NCBI GenBank assembly: GCA_949373165.1
Contig: CASICO010000009.1
Span: forward strand, 1 to 64,000
Reading direction: 5' to 3'
Length of the DNA stretch: 64,000 nt
From: an uncultured Flavobacteriales bacterium
GTDB lineage: Bacteria > Bacteroidota > Bacteroidia > Flavobacteriales_D > Sanyastnellaceae
The position numbers were made by a program, and so were the translations under genes. The notes below the pieces were generated by a model. That model was not told the DNA's origin and did no database searches. It saw only the letters and a list, made by a program, of their open reading frames with translations. Shown here piece by piece: positions 57,015 through 64,000 of the stretch. Position 1 is the stretch's first letter. The number at the start of each line of letters is the position of its first letter.

Positions 57015-59112
57015 TCCAAGCAGCGAAGTAGGCAATCAGGGTCATTCCTCCTGCCTGTATAAGCGCCCACTTCCATCCTCCAAGTTCCTGCCGGACGATC
57101 GCCACAGTGGACAAACATTGCATGGCGAGCATGTAAAACACAATCAGTGACATTGCCGTTGCGGCATTCAGAATTGGTGCCCCTGTCTTCGGATTGATTT
57201 CACGCCCCAATCGGGTTTTCAAGCCTTGTATCCCTTCGTCGGTTTCCGGAGCTGCGTAGAGTGTCGCCATGGTCCCTACGAAGACTTCTCTAGCCGCAAA
57301 AGAGGCAATCAAAGCAATGCCCATCCGACCATCGTACCCAAGCGGAGAAATCACGGGTTCAATGAAGTTGCCCAATTTCCCGGACCAAGAAGCGTCCATT
57401 TTGGCGGCTTGCCAATCGCGAGCAGCCTGATCCAAAGCGTCGGGATCATTTCCAGCGGATTCGATGTTGGAGACGTTGAGGCGGTGGTTGTTGTTTACTT
57501 CTTCGAATCCATCGGGTGCGGTGTTGGACAGGCCCCAGAGTAGAATGGACACCAGCACGATGACCTGACCGGCACCCGTCAGGAAGGCCTTGGCTTGTCG
57601 GATGATTTGTCCAAGTGTGCGCTTGAATGAAGGCACCCGATATGGGGGCCATTCCTGAAGAAACTGGGTGGGAGCAGCTTTGGGCAGCCCACGGTGTAGA
57701 ATCCAGGCCATGCTCAATCCGGCCAGCAGGCCAGCAGCATAGATCACAAACAAGAAGACACCTTGGAGATTCAGAAGCCCACCGGGCCCCCAAGGCTCAT
57801 TGGGCACCACAAAACCGATCAGAAAGAGATACACAGGAAGTCTTGCGGCGCAAGTCATCCAAGGGGTAATGAGTATGGTGAGCAGTCGTTCCCGTTTTCC
57901 CGGAATGGTCCGGGCCCCAAGAATGGCTGGGATGGCGCAAGCGAATCCACCCAACAAAGGAATGGTGGCCCGTCCATCCAGACCCAGCGACCGAAGCCAG
58001 CGGTCATTCATGAAGGAGACGCGGGTCATGTAACCGCTCTCCTCGAGGGCGGCAACGGCCCCAAAAAGGAGGGCAATCTGCGGCACGAAAATGACGACGC
58101 CACCGATTCCGGCGAGTAGACCGTCCACCAGCAGGTCGGTCCACCACCCTTCGGGCAGGACCGTCCGGGCGGCCTCCATCAGGGTGCTCATGCCGCCATC
58201 GATAAGGTCCATGGGCCAAGTGGCCCACGCATAAACACCTTGAAAGATCAAGAAAAAGACACCCATCAGGATCAACGGACCGCCAACCCGATGGGTGAGT
58301 ACCCGGTCTAGCTTGGCACTGACGCTGTTGCTCGCAGGGGGGTTCTGTCCCAGAACATCGGTGGCGATTTGTCGCACTTGTCGACTGCGGTAAGCGGCTT
58401 CTGCCAGTTGCAGTTCTGCAGCGCGGCACCCGGTTTCCTTTTTGGCTTGTTCTAAGGCTTCATTGGCCTCTTTGGACAACCAATTGGGGTTTTCGTTCCC
58501 GACCACAAGAAGCTCAATGCTCGCCTCCGAAATGCGGGGAAGGGCTCGAGTCAAGGGGGTCAAATCCACCCGTTCTCTCCAGCTGGGAAGCTCTCTCTTC
58601 CGGGTTTCCCCTTGAGGTTCAGTTGGCCAAGAGTGGAGTTTTTTCTTGAGCGCTTCACACCCGCGTGCGTTGAGGGCGTGAACAGCCAAAACAGGGCAGT
58701 CTAATGCGGACTCCAAGGCTTTTTGGGACCACACATTTCTGGCGGTCTCATTGACCACCACAATGACTGGAAACCCAAGGTCCATGACTTGCAGCGCCAA
58801 ATAGAGGTTGCGCTTTAGGTTGGCAGAGTCCAAGACCAAAAGAATGCCGTCTGGGCGCTGAGGGTGATTTGGATTCAGCAGTGCATCCCTCGTCACCGCT
58901 TCGTCGAGCGCTTTGGGGTGAAGGCTGTATGTTCCGGGCAGGTCCACCAGTTCTATGGCTCCCGAAATGTTGTTGGCTGACCCCGCCAGCAACGCAACCG
59001 CAGGATCAACGGTGACACCTGGCAAGTTGGCCACTTTGGCTTTCGACCCCGTGAGGGTATTGAAAAGTGACGTTTTGCCACAGTTGGGGTTGCCGATTAG
59101 AGCGAGCTTCAT
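56986..59112 (-). CDS. feoB: Ferrous iron transporter FeoB
   Basis: About 708 residues. The N-terminal G domain has ALIGNPNCGKTSLFNTLTG (G1, residues 4-22), KVANLPGVTVD (G2 region) and VDLPGTYSL (G3, about 58-66). The expected G4 motif NxxD is replaced by VVVNETARN (about residues 115-123), leaving no guanine-specifying Asp. The membrane part has about ten helices, including both Gate regions: PLLGGFACAIPAILGARTIPGKRERLLT followed by TPWMTCAARLPVYLF, and later SFAAREVFVGTMATLY with the end helix AMSLIVFYMLAMQCLST. It imports Fe(II) across the inner membrane. ATG 59112 (MKLALIG) overlaps the upstream EnvC-like gene's stop by four bases. Confidence 0.94.
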   Translation of the reverse strand: MKLALIGNPNCGKTSLFNTLTGSKAKVANLPGVTVDPAVALLAGSANNISGAIELVDLPGTYSLHPKALDEAVTRDALLNPNHPQRPDGILLVLDSANLKRNLYLALQVMDLGFPVIVVVNETARNVWSQKALESALDCPVLAVHALNARGCEALKKKLHSWPTEPQGETRKRELPSWRERVDLTPLTRALPRISEASIELLVVGNENPNWLSKEANEALEQAKKETGCRAAELQLAEAAYRSRQVRQIATDVLGQNPPASNSVSAKLDRVLTHRVGGPLILMGVFFLIFQGVYAWATWPMDLIDGGMSTLMEAARTVLPEGWWTDLLVDGLLAGIGGVVIFVPQIALLFGAVAALEESGYMTRVSFMNDRWLRSLGLDGRATIPLLGGFACAIPAILGARTIPGKRERLLTILITPWMTCAARLPVYLFLIGFVVPNEPWGPGGLLNLQGVFLFVIYAAGLLAGLSMAWILHRGLPKAAPTQFLQEWPPYRVPSFKRTLGQIIRQAKAFLTGAGQVIVLVSILLWGLSNTAPDGFEEVNNNHRLNVSNIESAGNDPDALDQAARDWQAAKMDASWSGKLGNFIEPVISPLGYDGRMGIALIASFAAREVFVGTMATLYAAPETDEGIQGLKTRLGREINPKTGAPILNAATAMSLIVFYMLAMQCLSTVAIVRQELGGWKWALIQAGGMTLIAYFAAWITFVVMNGF

Positions 59113-60320
59113 TGCGCAATCCAAGGTTCCGGGTTCACAGGGGAACTGCCTGAGGCGTTCCATATTTCAAGGTGGGCACGGGGCCCGTCGCCGAGGTCAA
59201 TGACTGTTCCTAGGACTTGCCCCGTCCTTAAGTTCTCCCCGTTTGTCACGTTTACCGTGCCCAAGTTGGCGTAAACGGAACGGTGTGAGCCGTGGTTCAC
59301 CATCACGACCATGCCTCCACCGGGAATGGTGATGATGTTGGACACCCTTCCACTGAAAATGGACGTCACGTTTGTTCCTTCAGACGTGGCGATGTCGATT
59401 CCACGACGTTCGATGCGAATGCCGGGCAAACTGGGGTGGGGGTGCTTTCCGAAACGACCCACCAATACGCCCTCCGCCACAGGCCAAGGAAGGCGGCCTT
59501 TGTTGGCTTGAAATTCTGCGCCGATGATTTTTCCTTCTGGGGTGGCCGCATAGTTTTCTTGGCCATCATTGCGACTGCGTGCAGCCTCCATCAACCGCGC
59601 AATGGTTTTCCCCAACTCTGCTCTTCGGGCTTCTTCAGTGGCGAGTTGGTCTCTTAACTCTCGTTCGCGCAACTGGAAATCAGAGACGAGGGACTCCATT
59701 TGTCGTGCGGAGTTTCGCGCAGCATCGCGTTCAGATCGAAGGTCGTTTTCTACCGACAGCAGGGACTGACGTTCGATTTCTAGCGCGGACACTTCTTGTC
59801 GAAGTGCCGCGGCAGAGTGAAGGATACGCTCGGCTTGATGTTCTCGGGCTTGCCGGTATTCTTCGATGAGCAACAGCCTCCGAAAGGCTTGTGTGGCCCC
59901 TTCAGCATCCAATACTGCCTGCCACCACTCATCTTGACTCCCTTGTCTCGCCGCGATTCGGATCATTTCGGCGTACTCGTCCTTGATGGACTGGAGTTGC
60001 GCGTCGGCATCCTCTACGCCTTGTTGCCTTTTGGTGAACCTTCTTTCGGAGGCCTTTCGTTCAGTGCGCAAGTTGGAAAGCAACCGCTGCCTCAAGTTGA
60101 GTTGCGATTTGAGGACCGCCCATTCTTGGGTGGTCCGGCTTCGGTCATCCTGTGTTGACTTGAGCATCGACTGAGTGGCGGCTATTCGCTCTGTTAGCGC
60201 TTTTTTTTCGGCCTCCAACTTGGCCGAATCATTGGTTTGGGCGCACAAGACAGACACGCCAAAGAGGCAAGACAACAGTCCCACCCAACAGCAACGGAGG
60301 AGGTTCTTTTTAGAAACCAT
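59109..60320 (-). CDS. EnvC-like murein hydrolase activator (coiled coil plus LytM domain)
   Basis: A 403-residue periplasmic protein. Signal peptide MVSKKNLLRCCWVGLLSCLFGVSVL with cleavage after CAQ. A long coiled coil follows (about residues 30-245, AEKKALTERIAATQSMLKST... ELRDQLATEEARRAELGKTI), then a LytM/M23 domain (about 285-403). The zinc-binding first motif is degenerate: GIRIERRGIDIAT lacks the usual ligand His before GxD. VNHGSHRSVYANL and HLEIWN are kept. EnvC-type proteins with broken zinc sites do not cut peptidoglycan but activate amidases at division. The ATG at 60320 overlaps the end of the DUF4292 gene by 11 bases; a longer frame from 60524 is rejected as running inside it. 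Confidence 0.87.
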   Translation of the reverse strand: MVSKKNLLRCCWVGLLSCLFGVSVLCAQTNDSAKLEAEKKALTERIAATQSMLKSTQDDRSRTTQEWAVLKSQLNLRQRLLSNLRTERKASERRFTKRQQGVEDADAQLQSIKDEYAEMIRIAARQGSQDEWWQAVLDAEGATQAFRRLLLIEEYRQAREHQAERILHSAAALRQEVSALEIERQSLLSVENDLRSERDAARNSARQMESLVSDFQLRERELRDQLATEEARRAELGKTIARLMEAARSRNDGQENYAATPEGKIIGAEFQANKGRLPWPVAEGVLVGRFGKHPHPSLPGIRIERRGIDIATSEGTNVTSIFSGRVSNIITIPGGGMVVMVNHGSHRSVYANLGTVNVTNGENLRTGQVLGTVIDLGDGPRAHLEIWNASGSSPVNPEPWIAQ

Positions 60321-61209
60321 CTCTGTATTCGATGTCAGCGGGGATGTTGAAGGGCATGGGGTAGGCTTTCCCGTATTTGGCGCGGGAAATTTCCATTTTG
60401 ATTTGACTCGACCCTTCTGGAGAGGCAATGGAGATGGTGGTTGTGTAAGGAATCCATCCGCCTGATTCAGGCTCAAAAGCACCATGGGAGATTTCAATGG
60501 AACGGCCCCAATACAGATCGTCAAATCGCGTGCGGGTCAATTGGTACCCAAAGCCATCGAACCAATACCTCTTGACCATAAGGTCCGCGTCATCTGATCT
60601 GTCGTGCACCCTTTGTTGGACAGCAGGGCTGGCGTCGACAGCCAGACTGTCATTGGGAGAAATTTCTTTTTCCTTGACTCCTGTCAGCCTTCGGACTCGC
60701 CTCTTGTATTTGTTGATTAATAGGTGCTCCCGGCCATCGACTTTGCTGATGTACTTGCTGTCTTCGTCTTCGAGGCCAATGGCTTCTCCGAGCAAGATTC
60801 TCTGGACCATATCGAAGTTCAAGTCCGTGCCGAGCAGGTCATCAAAGGCGTCATAATCGCCCAAATAGGCAAAGCGATTTCCCGGGATTTTGGAGAAAAA
60901 CTTCACGGAGTCGACGGTGAACATGAGTCGGGCTGCTTCGACACCCAAAGCCGGGGTAATGCTCATCCATAGACAGGAATCCCGTTTCATTCGGGAGTTG
61001 ACCTTGAATGTGTTTCGATCGCCATTGAGGGTGGCCTCAACCTGCAGGCGCATGGCCACCCAATCTGTATTGGCCATGGTGGCCCGATGCTTTCTGATGA
61101 TGCCTCCAGGAGCCTCTGACCGGATGGGCTTTCCACGTTCCATCCGGCGCATATTGTTGCAGCCCGTGGCCAAAAACAACACCATCAAAAGAAACGCAAC
61201 TTGTCTCAT
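60310..61209 (-). CDS. DUF4292 lipoprotein
   Basis: A 299-residue lipoprotein: MRQVAFLLMVLFLATGC is a full lipobox signal. The rest is one DUF4292 domain, beta-rich: WVAMRLQVEATLNGDRNTF, RDSCLWMSITPALGVEAARLMF, FLYGL-type core replaced by YLGDYDAFDDLLGTDLNFDM, and SRAKYGKAYPMPFNIPADIEY near the end. DUF4292 belongs to the LolA/LppX-like fold group and is frequent in Bacteroidota between a TPR lipoprotein and an M23 protein, exactly as here. A role in outer-membrane lipoprotein or lipid handling is plausible, not shown. Both ends overlap neighbours by a few bases (operon). Confidence 0.88.
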   Translation of the reverse strand: MRQVAFLLMVLFLATGCNNMRRMERGKPIRSEAPGGIIRKHRATMANTDWVAMRLQVEATLNGDRNTFKVNSRMKRDSCLWMSITPALGVEAARLMFTVDSVKFFSKIPGNRFAYLGDYDAFDDLLGTDLNFDMVQRILLGEAIGLEDEDSKYISKVDGREHLLINKYKRRVRRLTGVKEKEISPNDSLAVDASPAVQQRVHDRSDDADLMVKRYWFDGFGYQLTRTRFDDLYWGRSIEISHGAFEPESGGWIPYTTTISIASPEGSSQIKMEISRAKYGKAYPMPFNIPADIEYRDGF

Positions 61210-62927
61210 TCGCCGGCCATCTTGCTTTGAATGCGAACGGGGTCTCCCCCAGCTGAAAGGGCTTCTTGCCAGCGGTTTTGAGCCTCAACGACTTTGCCCA
61301 TTGCCGACAAAATGTCTCCCGCGTGTTCGAGCACGTTGGCACTGGGCAGGTCTCCTTCGTGAAACAAAGCCAACTCAATCCAAGTCAAGGCTCCCTCGTG
61401 GTCTCCAGAGCGGTGCAGAACCCAGGCGTAAGTGTCTTCAAAATTCGCGTTTCCGGGAGAAAGCTCCACCGCCCGCGCGGCACACTCAACTGCGCGTTCG
61501 AGCTTCTCCGCTCGGACTGCGAGGTAGTATGCGTAGTTGTTCAGGGCAAGAATGTTCTGCGGATTTGCGGTGAGCGCTTGTTCGTACCAGGCATCTGATT
61601 CGGCATGCTGGCCAACGTCGTGTGCCAGTTGAGCCAGTGAGGTCAGAACGTCTGATTCGAAACTGGGCCGGTCAACAATGAGGTTTCGGGCCATTTTGAG
61701 TTGGCGTTCAGCTCCGCGGTTGTCTCCCACTTCAATCTTGGCAATGCCACGGAAATAGGGAAAAACGGGAAGGTTTGGGAACAGGGTTGCAGCACGCTCA
61801 GACAGGGCGTCCACGTTGCGCCACAGCTTCATGTCGATGGCCAATTGGCAGGCATCTAGCCAGCGTTCAGGGGAATTGGGGTTGAAGTCAAGGGCGGTTT
61901 CCAAGGCCTCCAATGCGCCGGATGCATCGCCGGACGCGCTCAGCAGGGCAGCTTGAATCTCATACGGTTCAGCTGCATCAGGGTGGGCCTCCATGAGCAA
62001 AGCGGCCAAACCACGGGCTTCCTCCTGAAGCTCTTGTTGGATTTCTGCCAGTTCCACATAGCTCCAAGCGATGTTCACTTTTTCTGCCAATGGCACCTCA
62101 TTCGAAGCGAAGGCCAAACGGACGTGTGTTCGGGCTCCGTCTGTGTCACCGCGTTGTGTGAGAAGGCTGGCCCATTCCAAGTGGAGGCGGCCATTGTTGT
62201 TTCGATTCAATGCCTCGGAGATCACAGCTTCGGCCTCTTGTTCTCGTTGCATGGACTGCAGGATCCTTGCCCGTTGGATGGGCGCTTCAACCACATCAGG
62301 AAAATCCTGTTGGAGACGTTGTAGGTCTTCTAAACCGGCCTCTATGTCCCCAACAGACATGTGAAGGCGGTGGCGTTCGAAGTCCCATTCGGGGTCTGGC
62401 CCCCACTCGCGTTCCAACACGTCAACCACATCGAGGGCACCCCGCAGGTCTCCTTGTGCGATGCGCAAATCGAGCAGCATCTGTGCGGCAATGTCATCTT
62501 CTGGTTTGTTGTTCAACAACCATTCCAAGGCCGCATCGGCCTTGTCCAAATCTCCAAGTTCGATGCCGATTTCTGCCACTTCCCGGCGATACCAAGGATT
62601 GTCTTGGTCGAACAGGACCGCTTGTTCCGCTGCAGCAAGCGCTGCGCTCCACTGGCCTGCAGACCGCTCCAGTCTGGCGAGCTCGAAGTGAATCACTGCT
62701 GATTCCGGGTCAGAGTCCAAGCAGGAAAGAAGGGCCTCTTTGGCGCCTTCGTCATTCCCTTTGATTTTGGCGACTTGAGCGCGGTAGTATGCACCATGGA
62801 AGGCGCTGTTTACGCCGCCATCACCCGCGTCGGACTTTCCTGCACCGCCCATCATGGCGCACCCTGGCGACAGAACCGTCAGAATTAGACATCCAATGAG
62901 GACCGGTATTGGGTGCTTGTTGTTCAT
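61206..62927 (-). CDS. Tetratricopeptide-repeat lipoprotein
   Basis: A 573-residue lipoprotein. Lipobox signal IPVLIGCLILTVLSPGC, then about 13 TPR-like helical hairpins covering residues 45-560, e.g. AVIHFELARLERSAGQWSAA, WYRREVAEIGIELGDLDKAD, ILALNNYAYYLAVRAEKLER and ANFEDTYAWVLHRSGDHEGA. TPR arrays are protein-interaction scaffolds. The gene is the second of the conserved block nucleotidyltransferase, TPR, DUF4292, M23, which starts behind dut. Homologues in this position are uncharacterised, probably acting in the envelope. The start overlaps the nucleotidyltransferase stop by four bases. Confidence 0.89.
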   Translation of the reverse strand: MNNKHPIPVLIGCLILTVLSPGCAMMGGAGKSDAGDGGVNSAFHGAYYRAQVAKIKGNDEGAKEALLSCLDSDPESAVIHFELARLERSAGQWSAALAAAEQAVLFDQDNPWYRREVAEIGIELGDLDKADAALEWLLNNKPEDDIAAQMLLDLRIAQGDLRGALDVVDVLEREWGPDPEWDFERHRLHMSVGDIEAGLEDLQRLQQDFPDVVEAPIQRARILQSMQREQEAEAVISEALNRNNNGRLHLEWASLLTQRGDTDGARTHVRLAFASNEVPLAEKVNIAWSYVELAEIQQELQEEARGLAALLMEAHPDAAEPYEIQAALLSASGDASGALEALETALDFNPNSPERWLDACQLAIDMKLWRNVDALSERAATLFPNLPVFPYFRGIAKIEVGDNRGAERQLKMARNLIVDRPSFESDVLTSLAQLAHDVGQHAESDAWYEQALTANPQNILALNNYAYYLAVRAEKLERAVECAARAVELSPGNANFEDTYAWVLHRSGDHEGALTWIELALFHEGDLPSANVLEHAGDILSAMGKVVEAQNRWQEALSAGGDPVRIQSKMAGE

Positions 62928-63925
62928 TGAATTTCACTGAAATCACCAAGGCTAAGATCGCCGGCTGTTCTCTTAACCTTGGCGTGACTGCCAATCATGG
63001 CGCCATGGAGATAAGCCCCTTCAATGTGTGTGTGTTCTCCAATGAGACTGTCTTGAATGTTGCTGCGAACAATGACGGTGCCAGACCCGACTGTGACGCG
63101 AGGGCCAATGACCGATTCGCGAAGCACAGCGCCGGGCAAAATTTCACATGGCGGCAAGATTTGGCAATTCTCAACGGTGGCACCGGGGTGGACTTTCGCG
63201 TCCTTCCCCATGAACTCCAATACCCGCCCATTGGTTTCTACGGTGACCTTTCGGTTCCCGCAATCCATCCAAGCATTGACTTCTCCTGGAACGAATTTCA
63301 CGCCTTGCTCAGTCAGTGCCCTCAGGGCGTCCGGAAGCTGGTATTCACCCCCTTTTTGCTCCCCGTTTTCAATCAACTGACCGATTTCGCGCTTCAATCC
63401 AGCCGCATCTTTAAAGTGATAGATTCCAATCATCGCCAAGTCTGAAACGGGGACTTCCGGCTTTTCCGCATATTCTGTGATTACACCCTCGGCATTGAGC
63501 ACAACAACGCCGAATTGCCGGGGGTCCTCTATGCGCTTCACAAAGAGGTGGCCATCGGAACCATCATCAAGGTTAAAGTCCGCCCGAAAGAGGGTGTCAG
63601 CGAAGGCCACTACGGTCTCTCCTTCGAGGAATTCTTGAGCACACCAGACGGCATGGGCTGTCCCAAGGGGGGTGTCTTGGTGTCGGATGTGGCCTTTGGC
63701 GCCAAGTGAATCAGCCAGCTTGAGCAGGTCCTCTTCGACTTGCGGGCCAAAATCACCGATGATGAAAGCGATGTTGTCGAAGCGCCGCGGTGTCATGGCC
63801 GCGAGGTCCTCCACCAACCTCTGAACGATGGGTTTTCCAGCCACGCTCACCAAGGGCTTTGGGACGGTCAAGGTGTGCGGGCGAAGGCGACTGCCCCGGC
63901 CTGCCATTGGGATGATGAGGTTCAT
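62924..63925 (-). CDS. Sugar nucleotidyltransferase (NTP_transferase plus left-handed beta-helix)
   Basis: A 333-residue protein. The N-terminal nucleotidyltransferase domain opens with the signature NLIIPMAGRGSRLRPHTLTVPKPL (G-x-G-S/T-R-x-x-P...KP). It has GTAHAVWCAQEFL and FADTLFRADF, and MDCGNRK lies at its end. The C-terminal part is a hexapeptide left-handed beta-helix (HPGATVENCQILPPCEILPGAVL...). This resembles glucose-1-phosphate thymidylyltransferase or mannose-1-P guanylyltransferase-type enzymes, and the acceptor sugar cannot be told. It is a conserved neighbour of dut and the TPR lipoprotein in Bacteroidota. The ATG overlaps the dut stop by four bases. Confidence 0.88.
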   Translation of the reverse strand: MNLIIPMAGRGSRLRPHTLTVPKPLVSVAGKPIVQRLVEDLAAMTPRRFDNIAFIIGDFGPQVEEDLLKLADSLGAKGHIRHQDTPLGTAHAVWCAQEFLEGETVVAFADTLFRADFNLDDGSDGHLFVKRIEDPRQFGVVVLNAEGVITEYAEKPEVPVSDLAMIGIYHFKDAAGLKREIGQLIENGEQKGGEYQLPDALRALTEQGVKFVPGEVNAWMDCGNRKVTVETNGRVLEFMGKDAKVHPGATVENCQILPPCEILPGAVLRESVIGPRVTVGSGTVIVRSNIQDSLIGEHTHIEGAYLHGAMIGSHAKVKRTAGDLSLGDFSEIQ

Positions 63926-64000
63926 TGGGTTCCAGTGTGGCCAAATCCACCTTCACCCCGGTGGGTCAAGGCCAATTCAGCGGGTTGTTGAACAGGGGCC
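63922..64000 (-). CDS. dut: dUTPase (C-terminal end only)
   Basis: Only the last 25 codons are in the window. They read ...AELALTHRGEGGFGHTGTQ, the mobile C-terminal arm of trimeric dUTPases (motif V, R-G-x-G-G-F-G-x-T-G) that closes over the active site when dUTP is cut to dUMP. The rest lies beyond base 64000. The stop TGA overlaps the nucleotidyltransferase ATG. Confidence 0.88.
   Translation of the reverse strand, partial: APVQQPAELALTHRGEGGFGHTGTQ

Overview
The window comes from a member of the Bacteroidota, most likely a Flavobacteriales-like environmental bacterium with unusually high GC for that group (about half or more by eye; I did not compute it). The evidence is several type IX secretion (T9SS) cargo proteins with gliding-motility-type C-terminal domains, two PorP/SprF-type partners, an SprB-like repeat protein, families largely confined to this phylum (DUF4175, DUF4292), a LysRS with a C-terminal extension, and promoters of the phylum's TTTG/TAnnTTTG type. 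I see no CRISPR array, insertion sequence or prophage.

Layout. 1-7.9 kb: a broken PAS sensor gene, a YwqK-repeat protein, rpiB, an M28 peptidase, a TlpA-like lipoprotein and an ALDH7-type dehydrogenase. 8.0-14.1 kb (minus strand): DUF4175, an RsbW-like ATPase, ybeY and mnmG. Two parS-like palindromes bracket mnmG, which suggests the origin-proximal, ParB-bound part of the chromosome. 14.3-20.2 kb: a lamin-tail T9SS protein, an EamA transporter, hemW and a biotin carrier protein. 20.3-30.0 kb (plus strand): a surface-protein operon of two type-B T9SS cargo proteins (one with about 18 SprB-like repeats), each followed by a PorP/SprF-type protein, then an acidic repeat protein and rsmI. 30.0-41.9 kb: radA, a 1214-residue T9SS protein, lepA, rlmN, a LytTR regulator, a serine hydrolase, lipB and a sugar-phosphate isomerase. 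41.9-53.5 kb: lysS, a C26 peptidase and an M23 lipoprotein (both frame-broken), tryptophan 2,3-dioxygenase, DUF3108, RidA, miaE, an aminopeptidase P, a methyltransferase and rnr. 53.5-56.7 kb: four tRNAs, an orphan EF-hand mini-ORF, a flippase and a sulfotransferase. 56.8-64 kb: feoA facing feoB, then on the minus strand an EnvC-like factor, DUF4292, TPR lipoprotein, nucleotidyltransferase and the end of dut.

Reading-frame breaks are not spread evenly. They cluster in four short patches (about 0-1.0, 13.2-15.05, 18.4-19.65 and 44.1-45.05 kb), while multi-kilobase frames elsewhere are intact. Several breaks sit in homopolymers and hit housekeeping genes such as hemW. I therefore read most of them as sequence or assembly errors rather than gene decay, and give gene extents across the breaks.
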